Shown: piece by piece, positions 50,856 to 60,048 of the stretch
Layout: each line of letters begins with the position of its first letter
Numbering within the stretch: the first letter of the stretch is position 1
Assembly: GCA_902492935.1 (NCBI GenBank)
Contig: CABUNJ010000008.1
Coordinates: 1 to 64,000, forward strand
Reading direction: 5' to 3'
Length of the DNA stretch: 64,000 nt
Origin: an uncultured Collinsella sp.
GTDB taxonomy: Bacteria > Actinomycetota > Coriobacteriia > Coriobacteriales > Coriobacteriaceae
Program-made: the position numbers and the translations under genes
The notes under the pieces: generated by a model
What the model was told of the DNA's origin: nothing
What the model saw: the letters and a program-made list of their open reading frames with translations, nothing else
The model's database searches: none

Positions 50856-51788
50856 ATGTCCGATTTGATTAAACTGACGCCGATCTTCCACGAGAAGATC
50901 TGGGGTGGCCGCCAGCTCGAAACCGTATTTGGTTACGACATTCCCGAAGGTCCCATCGGTGAGTGCTGGGCCATCTCGGCCCATCCCAACGGCGACTGCC
51001 AGATTGCGGAGGGCCCGTATGCAGGCCACACGCTGTCGTGGCTGTGGGCCGAGCACCGCGAGCTCTTTGGCAACTGCGAGGGCAAGGAGTTCCCGCTGCT
51101 CATTAAGATTCTGGACGCCAAGGACGACCTTTCGATCCAGATTCATCCCAACGACGAGTACGCCGCCAAGCACGAGAACGGCAGCCTGGGCAAAACCGAG
51201 TGCTGGTACGTGCTGGACTGCGAACCCGGTGCCACGATCATCGTCGGCCAGCGCGCGCATGATCGCGCCGAGGCCGCACAGATGATCGAGGAGGGCCGTT
51301 GGGACGACATGCTCAACGTGCTACCGATTCACAAGGGAGACTTTTTCCAGATCGACTCCGGTACCGTGCACGCCATCAAGACCGGCACGCTCATTTTGGA
51401 AACGCAGCAGTCGTGCGACGTGACGTATCGCCTATACGATTACGACCGCCCCGGCACCGACGGCAAACTGCGTCCCCTGCACATTGAACAGAGCCTCGAC
51501 TGCATAAACTTTGATGCTCAGGCTCCGACCAACGGAACGGTGACCGCACCCGAGGTGGACGGCGTGACCGAGCTCGAGTCTTGCCCCTGCTACACTGTCG
51601 ATCGCGTGCGCGTTAACGTCAGCAAGACCCTCGACCAGCGCTGGCCCTTCATGTGCCTGTCGGTCATCGACGGCGAAGGCACCGTCTGCGGCGACCCCGT
51701 CCACAAGGGAAGCCACCTGCTAGCCCCGAGCACCGTCAGTTCCATCGACCTCGAAGGCAAGATGGAACTGATCATCAGCCACCTGTAG
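50856..51788 (+). CDS. manA: Mannose-6-phosphate isomerase, class I
   Basis: 310 residues, short type-I isomerase. It interconverts mannose-6-phosphate and fructose-6-phosphate. Zn2+ ligands lie in QIHPNDEYAAKHENGSLGKTECWYVLD (Gln, His, Glu) and GTVHAI (His). ATG at 50856 is preferred since GGGGG is only 1 nt from the ATG at 50850. A hairpin follows the stop. Confidence 0.92.
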   Translation: MSDLIKLTPIFHEKIWGGRQLETVFGYDIPEGPIGECWAISAHPNGDCQIAEGPYAGHTLSWLWAEHRELFGNCEGKEFPLLIKILDAKDDLSIQIHPNDEYAAKHENGSLGKTECWYVLDCEPGATIIVGQRAHDRAEAAQMIEEGRWDDMLNVLPIHKGDFFQIDSGTVHAIKTGTLILETQQSCDVTYRLYDYDRPGTDGKLRPLHIEQSLDCINFDAQAPTNGTVTAPEVDGVTELESCPCYTVDRVRVNVSKTLDQRWPFMCLSVIDGEGTVCGDPVHKGSHLLAPSTVSSIDLEGKMELIISHL

Positions 51789-51815
51789 ATCGCACCAACA
51801 ACCCAAACGCAACAA

Positions 51816-51848
51816 GGGGGCTCCCCCGTTCATCAACGGAGGAGCCCC
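51816..51848 (+). terminator. Hairpin after manA
   Basis: GGGGCTCCcCCGTT pairs with AACGGaGGAGCCCC (51817-51848); no T-run. Confidence 0.6.
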
Positions 51849-51933
51849 TACTCGTATCTATCTATCAGCCCACCCGGCTCTCCAGATCAAAAAGCGAACG
51901 AGCAGAGCGACGTTCGCAAGCAACGTTACCCAA

Positions 51934-52063
51934 GGACCTGGGCGGGCGTATGGGGCAACATCGATCGCGAGTTCCGCACGCAAAGGAGGCCACTTAATGT
52001 GGCCTCCGTCTTGCGCAGGACTGCCCGAGCAGGCGATGTTGCCCCATACGCCCGCCCAGGTCC
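51934..52063. repeat. Nested palindrome with perfect 30-bp arms
   Basis: 51934-51963 and 52034-52063 are exact inverted copies. Inside lies a second hairpin (GGAGGCCAC/GTGGCCTCC with a loop of TTAAT at about 51995), so the 130 bp can fold almost completely. It separates convergent manA and pcrA. Confidence 0.8.
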
Positions 52064-52070
52064 GCCATGA

Positions 52071-54971
52071 TCACGACAGCTTGACGATCGGTGCAAAACC
52101 TTTCATCAACTTTTTGGTCTGGCCGGTCTTTTCGAATTGAACCTCGATCATGTCTCCGGCGACCGAGATCACGGTGCCCGTGCCAAAGGTCTTGTGGCTC
52201 ACGGTATCGCCCGCGGAAAAGTCCTGCGATGCGCTGGCGCGATCGACCTTGCGCTCCACCGTCGGCGACACCTTGGATGACGGCTTTTTGGCTCGCGGCG
52301 CGCCCGAGCCAAAGGTCGAGGCAACACGGCCGGCGTCGGGCGAAACCCCACGATGGCGCTCGGTGCCATAAGTGCTGCCGCCAAAGAAGTCATCGAAGCT
52401 CGATCCGCTACGCGATCCAGAGCCGCCGGTCGAGCGCGTATGCGAGCCAAACACCTTGCCGCCATACATGTCCGAGCCCATACCCGAGCCAAACGTGCCG
52501 TGACGGTCGCCGCGCTTCTCCCAGCCCGTGCCCTCAAAACCGGCAGAACCGATACCGCTAAACTCGATGTCCTCAAACGGAATCTCGTTGAGGAAGCGCG
52601 AGCGCGGGTTGGCAGAGGTCGAGCCGTAGGTGCGACGCGTGGCCGCATAGGTCAGGAACAGGCGTTTACGGGCGCGCGTGATGGCGACGTAGGCTAGGCG
52701 ACGCTCCTCCTCGAGCTTGCCCGGATCATCGCTGCCGCCAAAGTCATGCACGTGCGGGAAGATACCCTCCTCCATGCCGGCCACGAAAACCGCCGGGAAC
52801 TCCAGGCCCTTGGCGGAGTGGATGGTCATCATAGTGATGGCATGCGTCTCGCCGGCCAGGGAATCCAAGTCGGAGCGCAGGGCCAGCCACTCCATGAGTG
52901 CAGGCAGCGCTTTGCAGGTGAGCGGGCCGTAGGTGCGCTCGATCTCGTCGGCATGCACGGCACCCGCCGGCAGCTCCGTCGGCGCGGCATACGCGTTGCC
53001 CGCGATGGCGGCGGCCAGGGCATCCTGCGGAGACAGTGCCGGAGCGGCCAAGCCATCGAGCGGATTAGAGCCCGCGGCATCGCGCGCGCTAACGAGCGCC
53101 TCAAACGAAGACGCGGGCGCAGACGGACCGGGCTCGGGCGCAGGCGCGCTCACCACGACGGGCTCGGGCTCGGCGCCGGCAGGCACGTCGGCAACACCGG
53201 CTGCGCGCAGCTCTTCTAGGCTCTCGAGCGTACCCTCGATATCCTCGTGTGTCTCTTCAAATTCGGCCGCAACGCCCAGGAATTCCTGGATGTTCTCGGC
53301 GCGGCTCTCGGACTCCATGGTGCCCTCGGCGCGGAATGCCTGCAGCAGGCCCGTCTTGTCGACAATCATCTCGACGACGTCCTTGAGCTCGCCATCCATG
53401 CGACGGCCCTCGCGCACCAGCGACACAAAGCTCGACAGGCCATTGCGCACCTTGGCGCTAAACATGCCGGTTTCGGCGCACGCGATCTCACAAGCCTGGA
53501 AGAACGAGCAACGGTTGTCGCGCGCCAGCTGTTCGATCTTTTGGATCGAGGTGGAACCGATGCCGCGGCGCGGTGTGTTGATGACGCGCTTGACGCTCAT
53601 CTCGTCGGCCGGGTTCACGATCATCTTAAGGTAGGCCATGACGTCGCGGATCTCGGCACGGTCGAAGAATCGCGTGCCGCCCACAATCTTGTAGGGCACG
53701 CCCGCGCGCAGAAACATATCTTCGAGGATACGCGACTGAGCGTTGGTGCGGTAGAAGACGGCGATGTCGTCGTAGCTCGTGCCTTTGGCATGCAGCTTCT
53801 CGATCTCGCCGGCAATCCAGCGGCCCTCGTCGCGCTCGTCGCTCGCCTGGAAGGCCTGAATCTTCTCGCCATCGCCCTCGGCCGTAAACAGGCGCTTGTC
53901 CTTGCGCTGCGAGTTGTGGCGCACCACGGCATTGGCGGCGCTCAGGATGTGACCCGTGGAACGATAGTTCTGCTCCAGCTTAACGGTCTTGCAGTTTTTA
54001 AAGTCCTTCTCAAAGTCCAGGATGTTGGTGATGTCGGCGCCGCGCCAGCTGTAAATGGACTGGTCATCGTCGCCCACGACCATGAGGTTTTGGTACTTGG
54101 CGGCCAGCAGGTTGGCGATCTCGTACTGGACGTGGTTGGTGTCCTGATACTCGTCGACGCTAATGTAGCGGAAACGCTCTTGGTACTTGTCGAGCACCTC
54201 GGGGCGGGTGCGCAGCAGCTCGAGCGTGCGCACGAGCAGGTCGTCGAAGTCCATCGCGTTAGCGGCGCGCAGGCGGCGTTCCAGCTCCAGGTAAACCTGC
54301 GCGGCCTTTTTGTCGTTGGGGCTGTCGGCGGATTTGAGCATGTCCTCGGGGCCGATCATGGCGTTTTTGGCCGAACTGATCTTGCTGCGGATCATATTGA
54401 TGGGGAATTGCTTTTGCTCGATACCGAGTGCCTGCATAATATCGCGCACCATGCGCTTGGAATCGTCGTCATCGTAGATGGTGAACTGACCGGTGTAGCC
54501 CAGCAGGTCAGCGTCCTCGCGCAGCATGCGCACGCACATAGCATGAAAGGTGCACACCCACATGCCGCGGGTACCGCTGGGAATGAGCGCCGCCAGACGC
54601 TCACGCATCTCGGCCGCGGCCTTGTTGGTAAACGTGATGGCAAGGATCTGCCAGGGCTTAACGCCCAGGTCGCCGAGCATATGTGCGATACGGAAGGTCA
54701 AGACGCGGGTCTTACCCGAGCCGGCGCCGGCAAGGACCAGCAACGGACCCTCGGTGGTCAGGACCGCCTCGCGCTGGGCGGGATTAAGGCTGTCGATGTC
54801 GACGAGCGGCTTGGCGAGTTTAGGTGCCGGCGCGGGAGCGTCGTAAATGTCGAGCGGGACGAGCTCGGGCTCCGGCGCAGCGGGGGCGGTGTATGCATCG
54901 AGCGGCACGGATTCCGGCGTGGGCGGCACGGGCACCGCGGCGTTCTTTTCCCAGGGCAAGGGCTGGGTCAT
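52071..54971 (-). CDS. pcrA: ATP-dependent DNA helicase PcrA/UvrD
   Basis: 966 residues; the usual is ~740-750. Superfamily 1 helicase for repair and plasmid replication. Motifs seen are GAGSGKTRVLTFRI (I), SVDEYQDTNHVQY (II), VVGDDDQSIYSWRGAD (III) and TIHSAKGLEFPAVFVAG (V), then ERRLAYVAITRARKRLFL (VI). A Pro/Ala-rich N-terminal stretch (~60 residues) and a Pro/Ala/Glu-rich insert (~590-670) are additional. The C-terminus ends in the Tudor-like domain (VSHKTFGTGTVISV). ATG at 54971 follows GAGGAG. Confidence 0.93.
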   Translation of the reverse strand: MTQPLPWEKNAAVPVPPTPESVPLDAYTAPAAPEPELVPLDIYDAPAPAPKLAKPLVDIDSLNPAQREAVLTTEGPLLVLAGAGSGKTRVLTFRIAHMLGDLGVKPWQILAITFTNKAAAEMRERLAALIPSGTRGMWVCTFHAMCVRMLREDADLLGYTGQFTIYDDDDSKRMVRDIMQALGIEQKQFPINMIRSKISSAKNAMIGPEDMLKSADSPNDKKAAQVYLELERRLRAANAMDFDDLLVRTLELLRTRPEVLDKYQERFRYISVDEYQDTNHVQYEIANLLAAKYQNLMVVGDDDQSIYSWRGADITNILDFEKDFKNCKTVKLEQNYRSTGHILSAANAVVRHNSQRKDKRLFTAEGDGEKIQAFQASDERDEGRWIAGEIEKLHAKGTSYDDIAVFYRTNAQSRILEDMFLRAGVPYKIVGGTRFFDRAEIRDVMAYLKMIVNPADEMSVKRVINTPRRGIGSTSIQKIEQLARDNRCSFFQACEIACAETGMFSAKVRNGLSSFVSLVREGRRMDGELKDVVEMIVDKTGLLQAFRAEGTMESESRAENIQEFLGVAAEFEETHEDIEGTLESLEELRAAGVADVPAGAEPEPVVVSAPAPEPGPSAPASSFEALVSARDAAGSNPLDGLAAPALSPQDALAAAIAGNAYAAPTELPAGAVHADEIERTYGPLTCKALPALMEWLALRSDLDSLAGETHAITMMTIHSAKGLEFPAVFVAGMEEGIFPHVHDFGGSDDPGKLEEERRLAYVAITRARKRLFLTYAATRRTYGSTSANPRSRFLNEIPFEDIEFSGIGSAGFEGTGWEKRGDRHGTFGSGMGSDMYGGKVFGSHTRSTGGSGSRSGSSFDDFFGGSTYGTERHRGVSPDAGRVASTFGSGAPRAKKPSSKVSPTVERKVDRASASQDFSAGDTVSHKTFGTGTVISVAGDMIEVQFEKTGQTKKLMKGFAPIVKLS

Positions 54972-55112
54972 GGGCGACTCCTCATCTGACGGACGGCGCG
55001 CCTGCGGGCAGCGCCATAGTTTGAGCCGTACCAGTATACCGAGCCGCGCGGACACCGACGCAAATCACACCACGACTCCGTGCGCCGCCGTCAGGCCCGC
55101 CCCAGCGGATTT

Positions 55113-55175
55113 GGCGCAATGGGGTCAGGTTAGTCTGCACCATGTTGCTGCAAAGCAACCTGTCCCCATTGCACC
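55113..55175. repeat. Palindromic repeat shared with 48773-48824
   Basis: GCAATGGGGTCAGGTT pairs with AACCTGTCCCCATTGC (one mismatch). The inner GCACCATGTTGCTGCAAAG matches the repeat at 48773-48824. It lies upstream of pcrA in the gap 54972-55327. Confidence 0.7.
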
Positions 55176-55212
55176 AATCAGGGAGCCACCGATGTCATGG
55201 CAACGGCAGCGA

Positions 55213-55312
55213 GCGGCGGCCAGAACGAACAAATTGGCATGAAAAGAGGGCGGCATAGACCTTTTGGTCATGCCACCCTCTTTGAATGACAAATTGTCGT
55301 TCTGGCCGCCGC
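55213..55312. repeat. 100-nt hairpin 3' of uppP
   Basis: The outer 16 bp (55213-55228 with 55297-55312) match exactly. The inner part AAAGAGGG..GGCAT.GACC (55243-55261) pairs with 55266-55283 around a TTTT loop. It can serve as an uppP 3' end or a regulatory RNA; no T-run follows it. Confidence 0.7.
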
Positions 55313-55327
55313 GCAGCGTCAACCAAG

Positions 55328-56308
55328 CTACAGGCCGAGCATAGGCTCCAAGACGAAGAAGTACGCAAGCACCACGATGCCCAGAATGATGCGGTAGACG
55401 CCGAAGCACTTGAAGTCGTGACGGCGGACGAAGCCCATGAGCCACTTAATGGCGATGAGCGAAACCACAAAGGCCACAACGCAGCCCACGCCCAGGATGG
55501 CGATCTCGTTGGCGCCAAAGGTACCGCCCTTGATGAAGTACTTGACCAGCTTGAGCGCACTCGCGCCAAACATGACGGGAATGGCCAGGAAGAACGTAAA
55601 CTTGGACGCCACCGAACGCGTGCAGCCCAAAAGCAGGCCGCCGATGATGGTGGAACCGGAGCGAGACGTTCCAGGCACCAGCGAAAGCACCTGGAAGCAG
55701 CCGATACCCAGCGCAGTCTTCCAGCTCAGGTCCTCGAGCGTGGTGATGGAACCAAAGTCCAGATCCTCGTCATCGCCCTCATCCTCAGCGGTAGCCGCGG
55801 CGGGCGCCGCAAAGTGCGCACCGGCGGGACGTCCACCCGACACCACAGCACGCGAACCAAACGAACCGGCAACGGCCATTTCCTCGCGCTTGCTCGCGCG
55901 CCAGTTCTCGATCACGATAAACAGCACGCCGTACACAATGAGCGCCAGCGCCACGACTGGAGCATTGTAGAAATGCTCCTCCATCCAGTCGTTGAGCGGC
56001 AGGCCGATCGCCGCGGCGGGAATGCAGCCGAGCACAATCTTGCCCCACAGCACCCAGGTGTCGCGACGGCCCTCCTTGCCCTTGCTGGGCGAGAACGGAT
56101 TGAGCTCATGGAAGAACAGCACACAGACGGCCAGAATGGCGCCGAGCTGAATCACGACCAGGAACATATTCCAGAACGTCTCGCTCACGTTCATCTTGAC
56201 GAACTCGTCCACCAAGATCATGTGACCGGTCGACGAAACAGGCAGCCATTCGGTGATGCCCTCGACCAGGCCCATGAAGGCAGATTTTAGAAGCTCGATA
56301 ATATCCAA
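55328..56308 (-). CDS. uppP: Undecaprenyl-diphosphatase (UppP/BacA) with acidic insert
   Basis: 326 residues; the usual is ~270. It recycles the lipid carrier for cell wall synthesis. The first motif region (LVEGITEWLPVSSTGHMIL) and the second (VLSLVPGTSRSGSTII) are conserved. The start is TTG at 56308 (GAGGGGG upstream), since no ATG or GTG fits the conserved N-terminus. Between membrane segments 3 and 4 (~residues 138-190) there is a hydrophilic insert rich in Ala, Gly, Asp and Glu (EDEGDDEDLDFG). Confidence 0.9.
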   Translation of the reverse strand: MDIIELLKSAFMGLVEGITEWLPVSSTGHMILVDEFVKMNVSETFWNMFLVVIQLGAILAVCVLFFHELNPFSPSKGKEGRRDTWVLWGKIVLGCIPAAAIGLPLNDWMEEHFYNAPVVALALIVYGVLFIVIENWRASKREEMAVAGSFGSRAVVSGGRPAGAHFAAPAAATAEDEGDDEDLDFGSITTLEDLSWKTALGIGCFQVLSLVPGTSRSGSTIIGGLLLGCTRSVASKFTFFLAIPVMFGASALKLVKYFIKGGTFGANEIAILGVGCVVAFVVSLIAIKWLMGFVRRHDFKCFGVYRIILGIVVLAYFFVLEPMLGL

Positions 56309-56556
56309 AGGGACCCCCTCGTTAGACACCCGCCGATATTGTTCTGCGGACGGTGCGGGCGATGTCCCATTATCAACCGTTGGCGGCGCGCCTGCGCCTA
56401 CCCTTACCAAAAAACTCGCCCGTTCACAGAATTGCGAGCGGTCAAACCCAAATCCTTGGGTATAACTGCAACAAGATAAAGTGTCCGGCGGCCGACGCGC
56501 CCGCGCCCGCCCGATGCACGAGCCCCGCGCCCGTGCGATAGACCAAGGAGGAAACC

Positions 56557-56994
56557 ATGAACGAGGGCTACACCAAGGTATTTGTTTCACTCGACGGTAC
56601 TGAGCAGCAGGATTTTGTGCTCGCACGCGCCATCAAGGTCGCCGCGAACAACGGCGCCAAGCTAATCATCGGCCACGTTATCGATTCCACGGCGCTCGAG
56701 AGCGCCGGTTCCTATCCGGTCGATCTGGTCAACGGCCTAGAGGAGGCATTTAAGAACTCCATCGCCAAGCAGCTCGAAGAGGCTAAGGCCAATCCCGACA
56801 TCCCCGAGGTCGAGGTCATGATTCGCGCCGGCCGCATTCGCGAGACGCTCAAGGACGAGATGCTCGACGTAGTCAAGCCCGACCTGGTGCTCTGCGGCGC
56901 ACGCGGCCTGTCCTCGATCAAGTATGCGCTGCTGGGTTCGATTTCGACGTTCCTGCTGCGCAATACGGACTGCGACATCTTGGTCGTGAAGTAG
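56557..56994 (+). CDS. Universal stress protein (UspA family)
   Basis: 145 residues. ATP-binding pattern GxxGxSS-like CGARGLSSIKYALLGSISTFLLRNTDCDILVVK ends the protein, and VFVSLDGTEQQDFVLARAI begins it. It is probably dimeric and responds to stress. ATG at 56557 has GGAGG upstream. Confidence 0.9.
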   Translation: MNEGYTKVFVSLDGTEQQDFVLARAIKVAANNGAKLIIGHVIDSTALESAGSYPVDLVNGLEEAFKNSIAKQLEEAKANPDIPEVEVMIRAGRIRETLKDEMLDVVKPDLVLCGARGLSSIKYALLGSISTFLLRNTDCDILVVK

Positions 56995-57007
56995 GTTCCT
57001 TCCCGCC

Positions 57008-57098
57008 GGCGCAAGGCCTGCGGGGTTATCACGCCGACGTCCTCGCCGCTTCGCGGCTGCGGGATGTCGGCTTAGATAACCCCTCCCGGCCTTGCGCC
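57008..57098. repeat. 91-nt nested hairpin after the stress-protein gene
   Basis: GGCGCAAGGCC (57008-57018) pairs with 57088-57098; GGGGTTATC (57022-57030) pairs with GATAACCCC (57075-57083); GCCGAC pairs with GTCGGC further in. Probably a terminator or 3' RNA of the stress gene. Confidence 0.7.
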
Positions 57099-57195
57099 TT
57101 CGTCACCGTACTTCAGCGAGTTGGCTGATAGAAAAATGGCGTGCCGCCCCGTTTGGGGCGGCACGTTTTGTTTGGGCGGACGTCTGTCGTGTGCG

Positions 57196-58239
57196 TTACT
57201 CAAAGTATTGGAACTTGTTGGTCGAGAAGGCGAATGTTACGACGAAGCCTTCGCCGGGCTCGGATGCTGCGGTGACGTCGATGCCCATCTTGGAGCACAG
57301 GCGCGCCACCAGATAGAGACCGATGCCCGTTGCGCGCTTGGTGGTGCGGCCGTTGTCGCCGGTAAAACCCTTCTCGAACACACGCGGCAGGTCGGCCGCG
57401 CTCACGCCGCAGCCGTTGTCCGCAACGATAAGCTCGATGCGCTCGCTTGCCAGGCCCTCGTCCAGCAACGCGCCCGAAAACACGATCTTCGCGCCGTCCT
57501 CGCACGCATATTTAATGCTGTTCTGAATGAGCTGGCCCAGAATAAACTCGAGCCACTTCTCGTCGGTAAAGACCTCGAAGTCGAGGTTCTCGCACACCGG
57601 GGCCACATGCGCCGCAATGAGCTCGCGCGCGTTGGCTTTAATCGCGCCCGTCACCAAGGTTTTGAGATCCCAGCGGCGAATCAGGTAGTCGCGCTCCACG
57701 ACTTCCGAGCGCGCGTAGTACAGCGCCTGGTCGATATAGCGCTCCACGCGGGCAAGTTCGCGTGCCAGGTCGTCCACGCGCGACAGGTCGTCTTCGCTGC
57801 TGTCCAGGTTTTCCAAAATCAGGTGAGCCGCCGCCAGGGGCAGCTTGGCCTCGTGGACCCAGCTCTCGATATAGTCGCGATAGTCATCGGTCTGGCGCCT
57901 GCCTTCGGCAACCTCGTCACAAGCGGTTTTGCCCACCCGACGCAAGACCTCATACTCGAGCTCGCCCTCGGCATAGGTCGGACATTGCACCATCTCCTGC
58001 ACCCATGCGGGACTCTCGAGCTCCTCTGCCGCACGCTCCAGCTGGCGCAGAAAACGACGACGGCGCGCGTATTCGATCACGATGCCAAGCATGCCAAAGA
58101 TAAAGGACACGCCGACCGCCACGACCACGATAGAGACGGGTGCACCGGCGACCGTCAGCACAAAGCAGCTCAGCAGCACGCCGCACGTCCACACGGCGAC
58201 GGGAAGCAGCGCGTCTTTAAAGAACTTGCCAAACGACAT
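57196..58239 (-). CDS. Sensor histidine kinase, BceS-like
   Basis: 347 residues. Two membrane segments lie close together at the N-terminus with almost no extracellular loop (intramembrane-sensing class). The H-box is ESWVHEAKLPLAAAH and the N-box is QNSIKYACED; DNGCGVSAADLP and GIGLYLVARL follow. Kinases of this type usually sense peptide antibiotics with a BceAB transporter, which is not in the window. The response regulator gene overlaps by being just 9 bp upstream. Confidence 0.88.
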   Translation of the reverse strand: MSFGKFFKDALLPVAVWTCGVLLSCFVLTVAGAPVSIVVVAVGVSFIFGMLGIVIEYARRRRFLRQLERAAEELESPAWVQEMVQCPTYAEGELEYEVLRRVGKTACDEVAEGRRQTDDYRDYIESWVHEAKLPLAAAHLILENLDSSEDDLSRVDDLARELARVERYIDQALYYARSEVVERDYLIRRWDLKTLVTGAIKANARELIAAHVAPVCENLDFEVFTDEKWLEFILGQLIQNSIKYACEDGAKIVFSGALLDEGLASERIELIVADNGCGVSAADLPRVFEKGFTGDNGRTTKRATGIGLYLVARLCSKMGIDVTAASEPGEGFVVTFAFSTNKFQYFE

Positions 58240-58248
58240 AGCCGGCCC

Positions 58249-58920
58249 CTAGACCGAATAGCCTTGGCCGCGGTGCGTTGTCAAATACCCCTTGATGCCG
58301 ATTTTTTCGAGCGTGGTGCGCAGGCGGTTGATGTTGACGGTGAGCGTATTGTCGTCCACGAAGGCGTCGGAGTCCCACAGGTCCTGCATGATGGCCGAGC
58401 GCGAAACAATCTTGCCCGCGCGGCTCAGAAGCAGTGAGAGGATACGCAGCTCGTTTTTGGTGAGCTCGGTGCTAGTGCCGGTTTGCGTGTTGGTAACCAT
58501 GGAGCGGGCGAGGTCGAGCTCCAGCCCCTTGTGGACAAGTGTGCTGCGCTCGCCTGCCGCCGCGGTGCGACGCAGCAGTGCGTTGATGCGCGCCACGAGC
58601 ACACGGGCGCTGTAGGGCTTGGGAACAAAGTCGTCCGCGCCGAGCGTCATGGCCATGACCTCGTCGATCTCGGTCGTGCGCGACGTGAGGACGATAATGG
58701 GAACCTCGGATTCGCGGCGAACCTCGTGGCAGATATGCTGGCCGTCCTTGACGGGAAGTGTGAGGTCGAGCAGCACCAGGTCGGGCGCGGCGGCGAGAAT
58801 ATCGCGCGAGACATGCTCGAATGATTCGCATGCCTCGACCCCAAAACCCGCACGGGCAAGGATATCGGCAAGCTCGCGACGAATGGGTTCATCGTCCTCA
58901 ACGATATAGATTAGCGCCAT
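58249..58920 (-). CDS. OmpR-family response regulator, BceR-like
   Basis: 223 residues. The receiver has DDE at the N-terminus, the phosphorylation aspartate in VLLDLTLPVKDG and the K in DDFVPKPYSARV. The C-terminal winged helix (TKNELRILSLLLSRAGKIVSRSAIM, TVNINRLRTTLEKIG) binds DNA. It pairs with the kinase at 57196. Confidence 0.92.
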   Translation of the reverse strand: MALIYIVEDDEPIRRELADILARAGFGVEACESFEHVSRDILAAAPDLVLLDLTLPVKDGQHICHEVRRESEVPIIVLTSRTTEIDEVMAMTLGADDFVPKPYSARVLVARINALLRRTAAAGERSTLVHKGLELDLARSMVTNTQTGTSTELTKNELRILSLLLSRAGKIVSRSAIMQDLWDSDAFVDDNTLTVNINRLRTTLEKIGIKGYLTTHRGQGYSV

Positions 58921-59093
58921 GGATTCCGCTCCCCTCTTGGTTGTCTTGCCCCATTATGACCGCGGAGCCGCAGGTACGCGCCTCGCGTGGCACCAAGGTG
59001 ACAGAACTGTTCGCGAGCGGCAGGGGCTTGCCCCTCGCTCGCGACGAGCGCGGGAATAAATTGAGTTTTTAATCCCCGTCCCAGAAACATCAT

Positions 59094-59801
59094 TTAGCGA
59101 CGGGCGCGGAGCTTTTCGTAGCCTTCGGCGAAGAAGGCGACCGTCGCGGCGTCCGCCTCGGCGGCATCGGTATCGTCGGCGGGAACCACGCCGTGCTCGT
59201 CGCTCACCAGGAACAGCGCGCCCTTAAGCTGCGCGGGAATGTCTACGCGCGTGACCGGGATGCCCTTGGTCTGGGCCAGCTGCTCGATGAGCGTCGCCGT
59301 GCCGCACAGAAACTCGTCCGCCGGCGCCACAAAGGCGAGCTCGCCGTTGTTGACAGCGGCGAGCAGCTCGGGCGCCACGCCGGTTTCGTCGGCCTCGGAG
59401 CGGGCCTCGGCGGAGCGGGCACGCAGCGCCTTGGCCGACGTATCGGCGAGCGGCTCGTACTCCCCCACCGTCATGGCGGCGTTGCCGTTAACGTCGATCA
59501 CCAGCATGAGCACGCCGTCGCGTGCGGTGTAATCGCCCTCGGCAAGCGACCACTCAACGTGCTGTTTGGCCCAGCTGAGCATGTTATGGGTAAGCGGCTC
59601 GCCCTGCACCAGGCGCTCGGACAGCGCACGAATGTGGCGGTTGAGCATGGGCACCTTTTTGTTGGACATGCGCCAGCGGCAGATAAGCGCGGGCTTGTCG
59701 AGCGTGAACTTCTCGACCGCCTCCTGATTGGCGCAAAAGTCCTCGTACGCACGCTGATCCTCGGCATTGCCAAACAGCTCGGCATCATCAATCTGGGGCA
59801 T
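59094..59801 (-). CDS. Hypothetical cytoplasmic protein
   Basis: 235 residues from ATG at 59801 (AAAGG upstream; a frame from 59825 is possible). No membrane segments. Recognisable stretches are few: PALICRWRMSNKKVPMLNRHIRALSERL, DYTARDGVLMLVIDVNGNAA. The C-terminus is Ala/Asp-rich. I do not recognise a family. It stands downstream of purH's terminator. Confidence 0.7.
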   Translation of the reverse strand: MPQIDDAELFGNAEDQRAYEDFCANQEAVEKFTLDKPALICRWRMSNKKVPMLNRHIRALSERLVQGEPLTHNMLSWAKQHVEWSLAEGDYTARDGVLMLVIDVNGNAAMTVGEYEPLADTSAKALRARSAEARSEADETGVAPELLAAVNNGELAFVAPADEFLCGTATLIEQLAQTKGIPVTRVDIPAQLKGALFLVSDEHGVVPADDTDAAEADAATVAFFAEGYEKLRARR

Positions 59802-59842
59802 GGTTGTACCTTTCGTGTTAGTCATTCCGTCCTCTTATACCA

Positions 59843-59877
59843 AAAAGACGGCCCTCCAAACGGAGCAGCCGTCTTTT
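59843..59877 (-). terminator. Terminator of purH
   Basis: AAAAGACGGC (59843-59852) pairs with GCCGTCTTTT (59868-59877); on the minus strand a T-run follows. Confidence 0.85.
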
Positions 59878-59917
59878 GCGGAGATTATTTTGACGATATG
59901 GTCAGGCGACCGATCAG

Positions 59918-59947
59918 CTTAATGGGATAGAACAACATCCCATTAAG
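59918..59947. repeat. 11-bp perfect hairpin 3' of purH
   Basis: CTTAATGGGAT (59918-59928) and ATCCCATTAAG (59937-59947) are exact complements. It is located between purH and its terminator. Confidence 0.6.
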
Positions 59948-60048
59948 GGTTTTCCAAGTGCCCGAGATTGCCCCGAAAGAGGAGCGCCGCGTACTAAATG
60001 TACGCAAGCGACGGTTTGAGGGGCAAGGTCGGGTGCTTGGGAAAGCCT

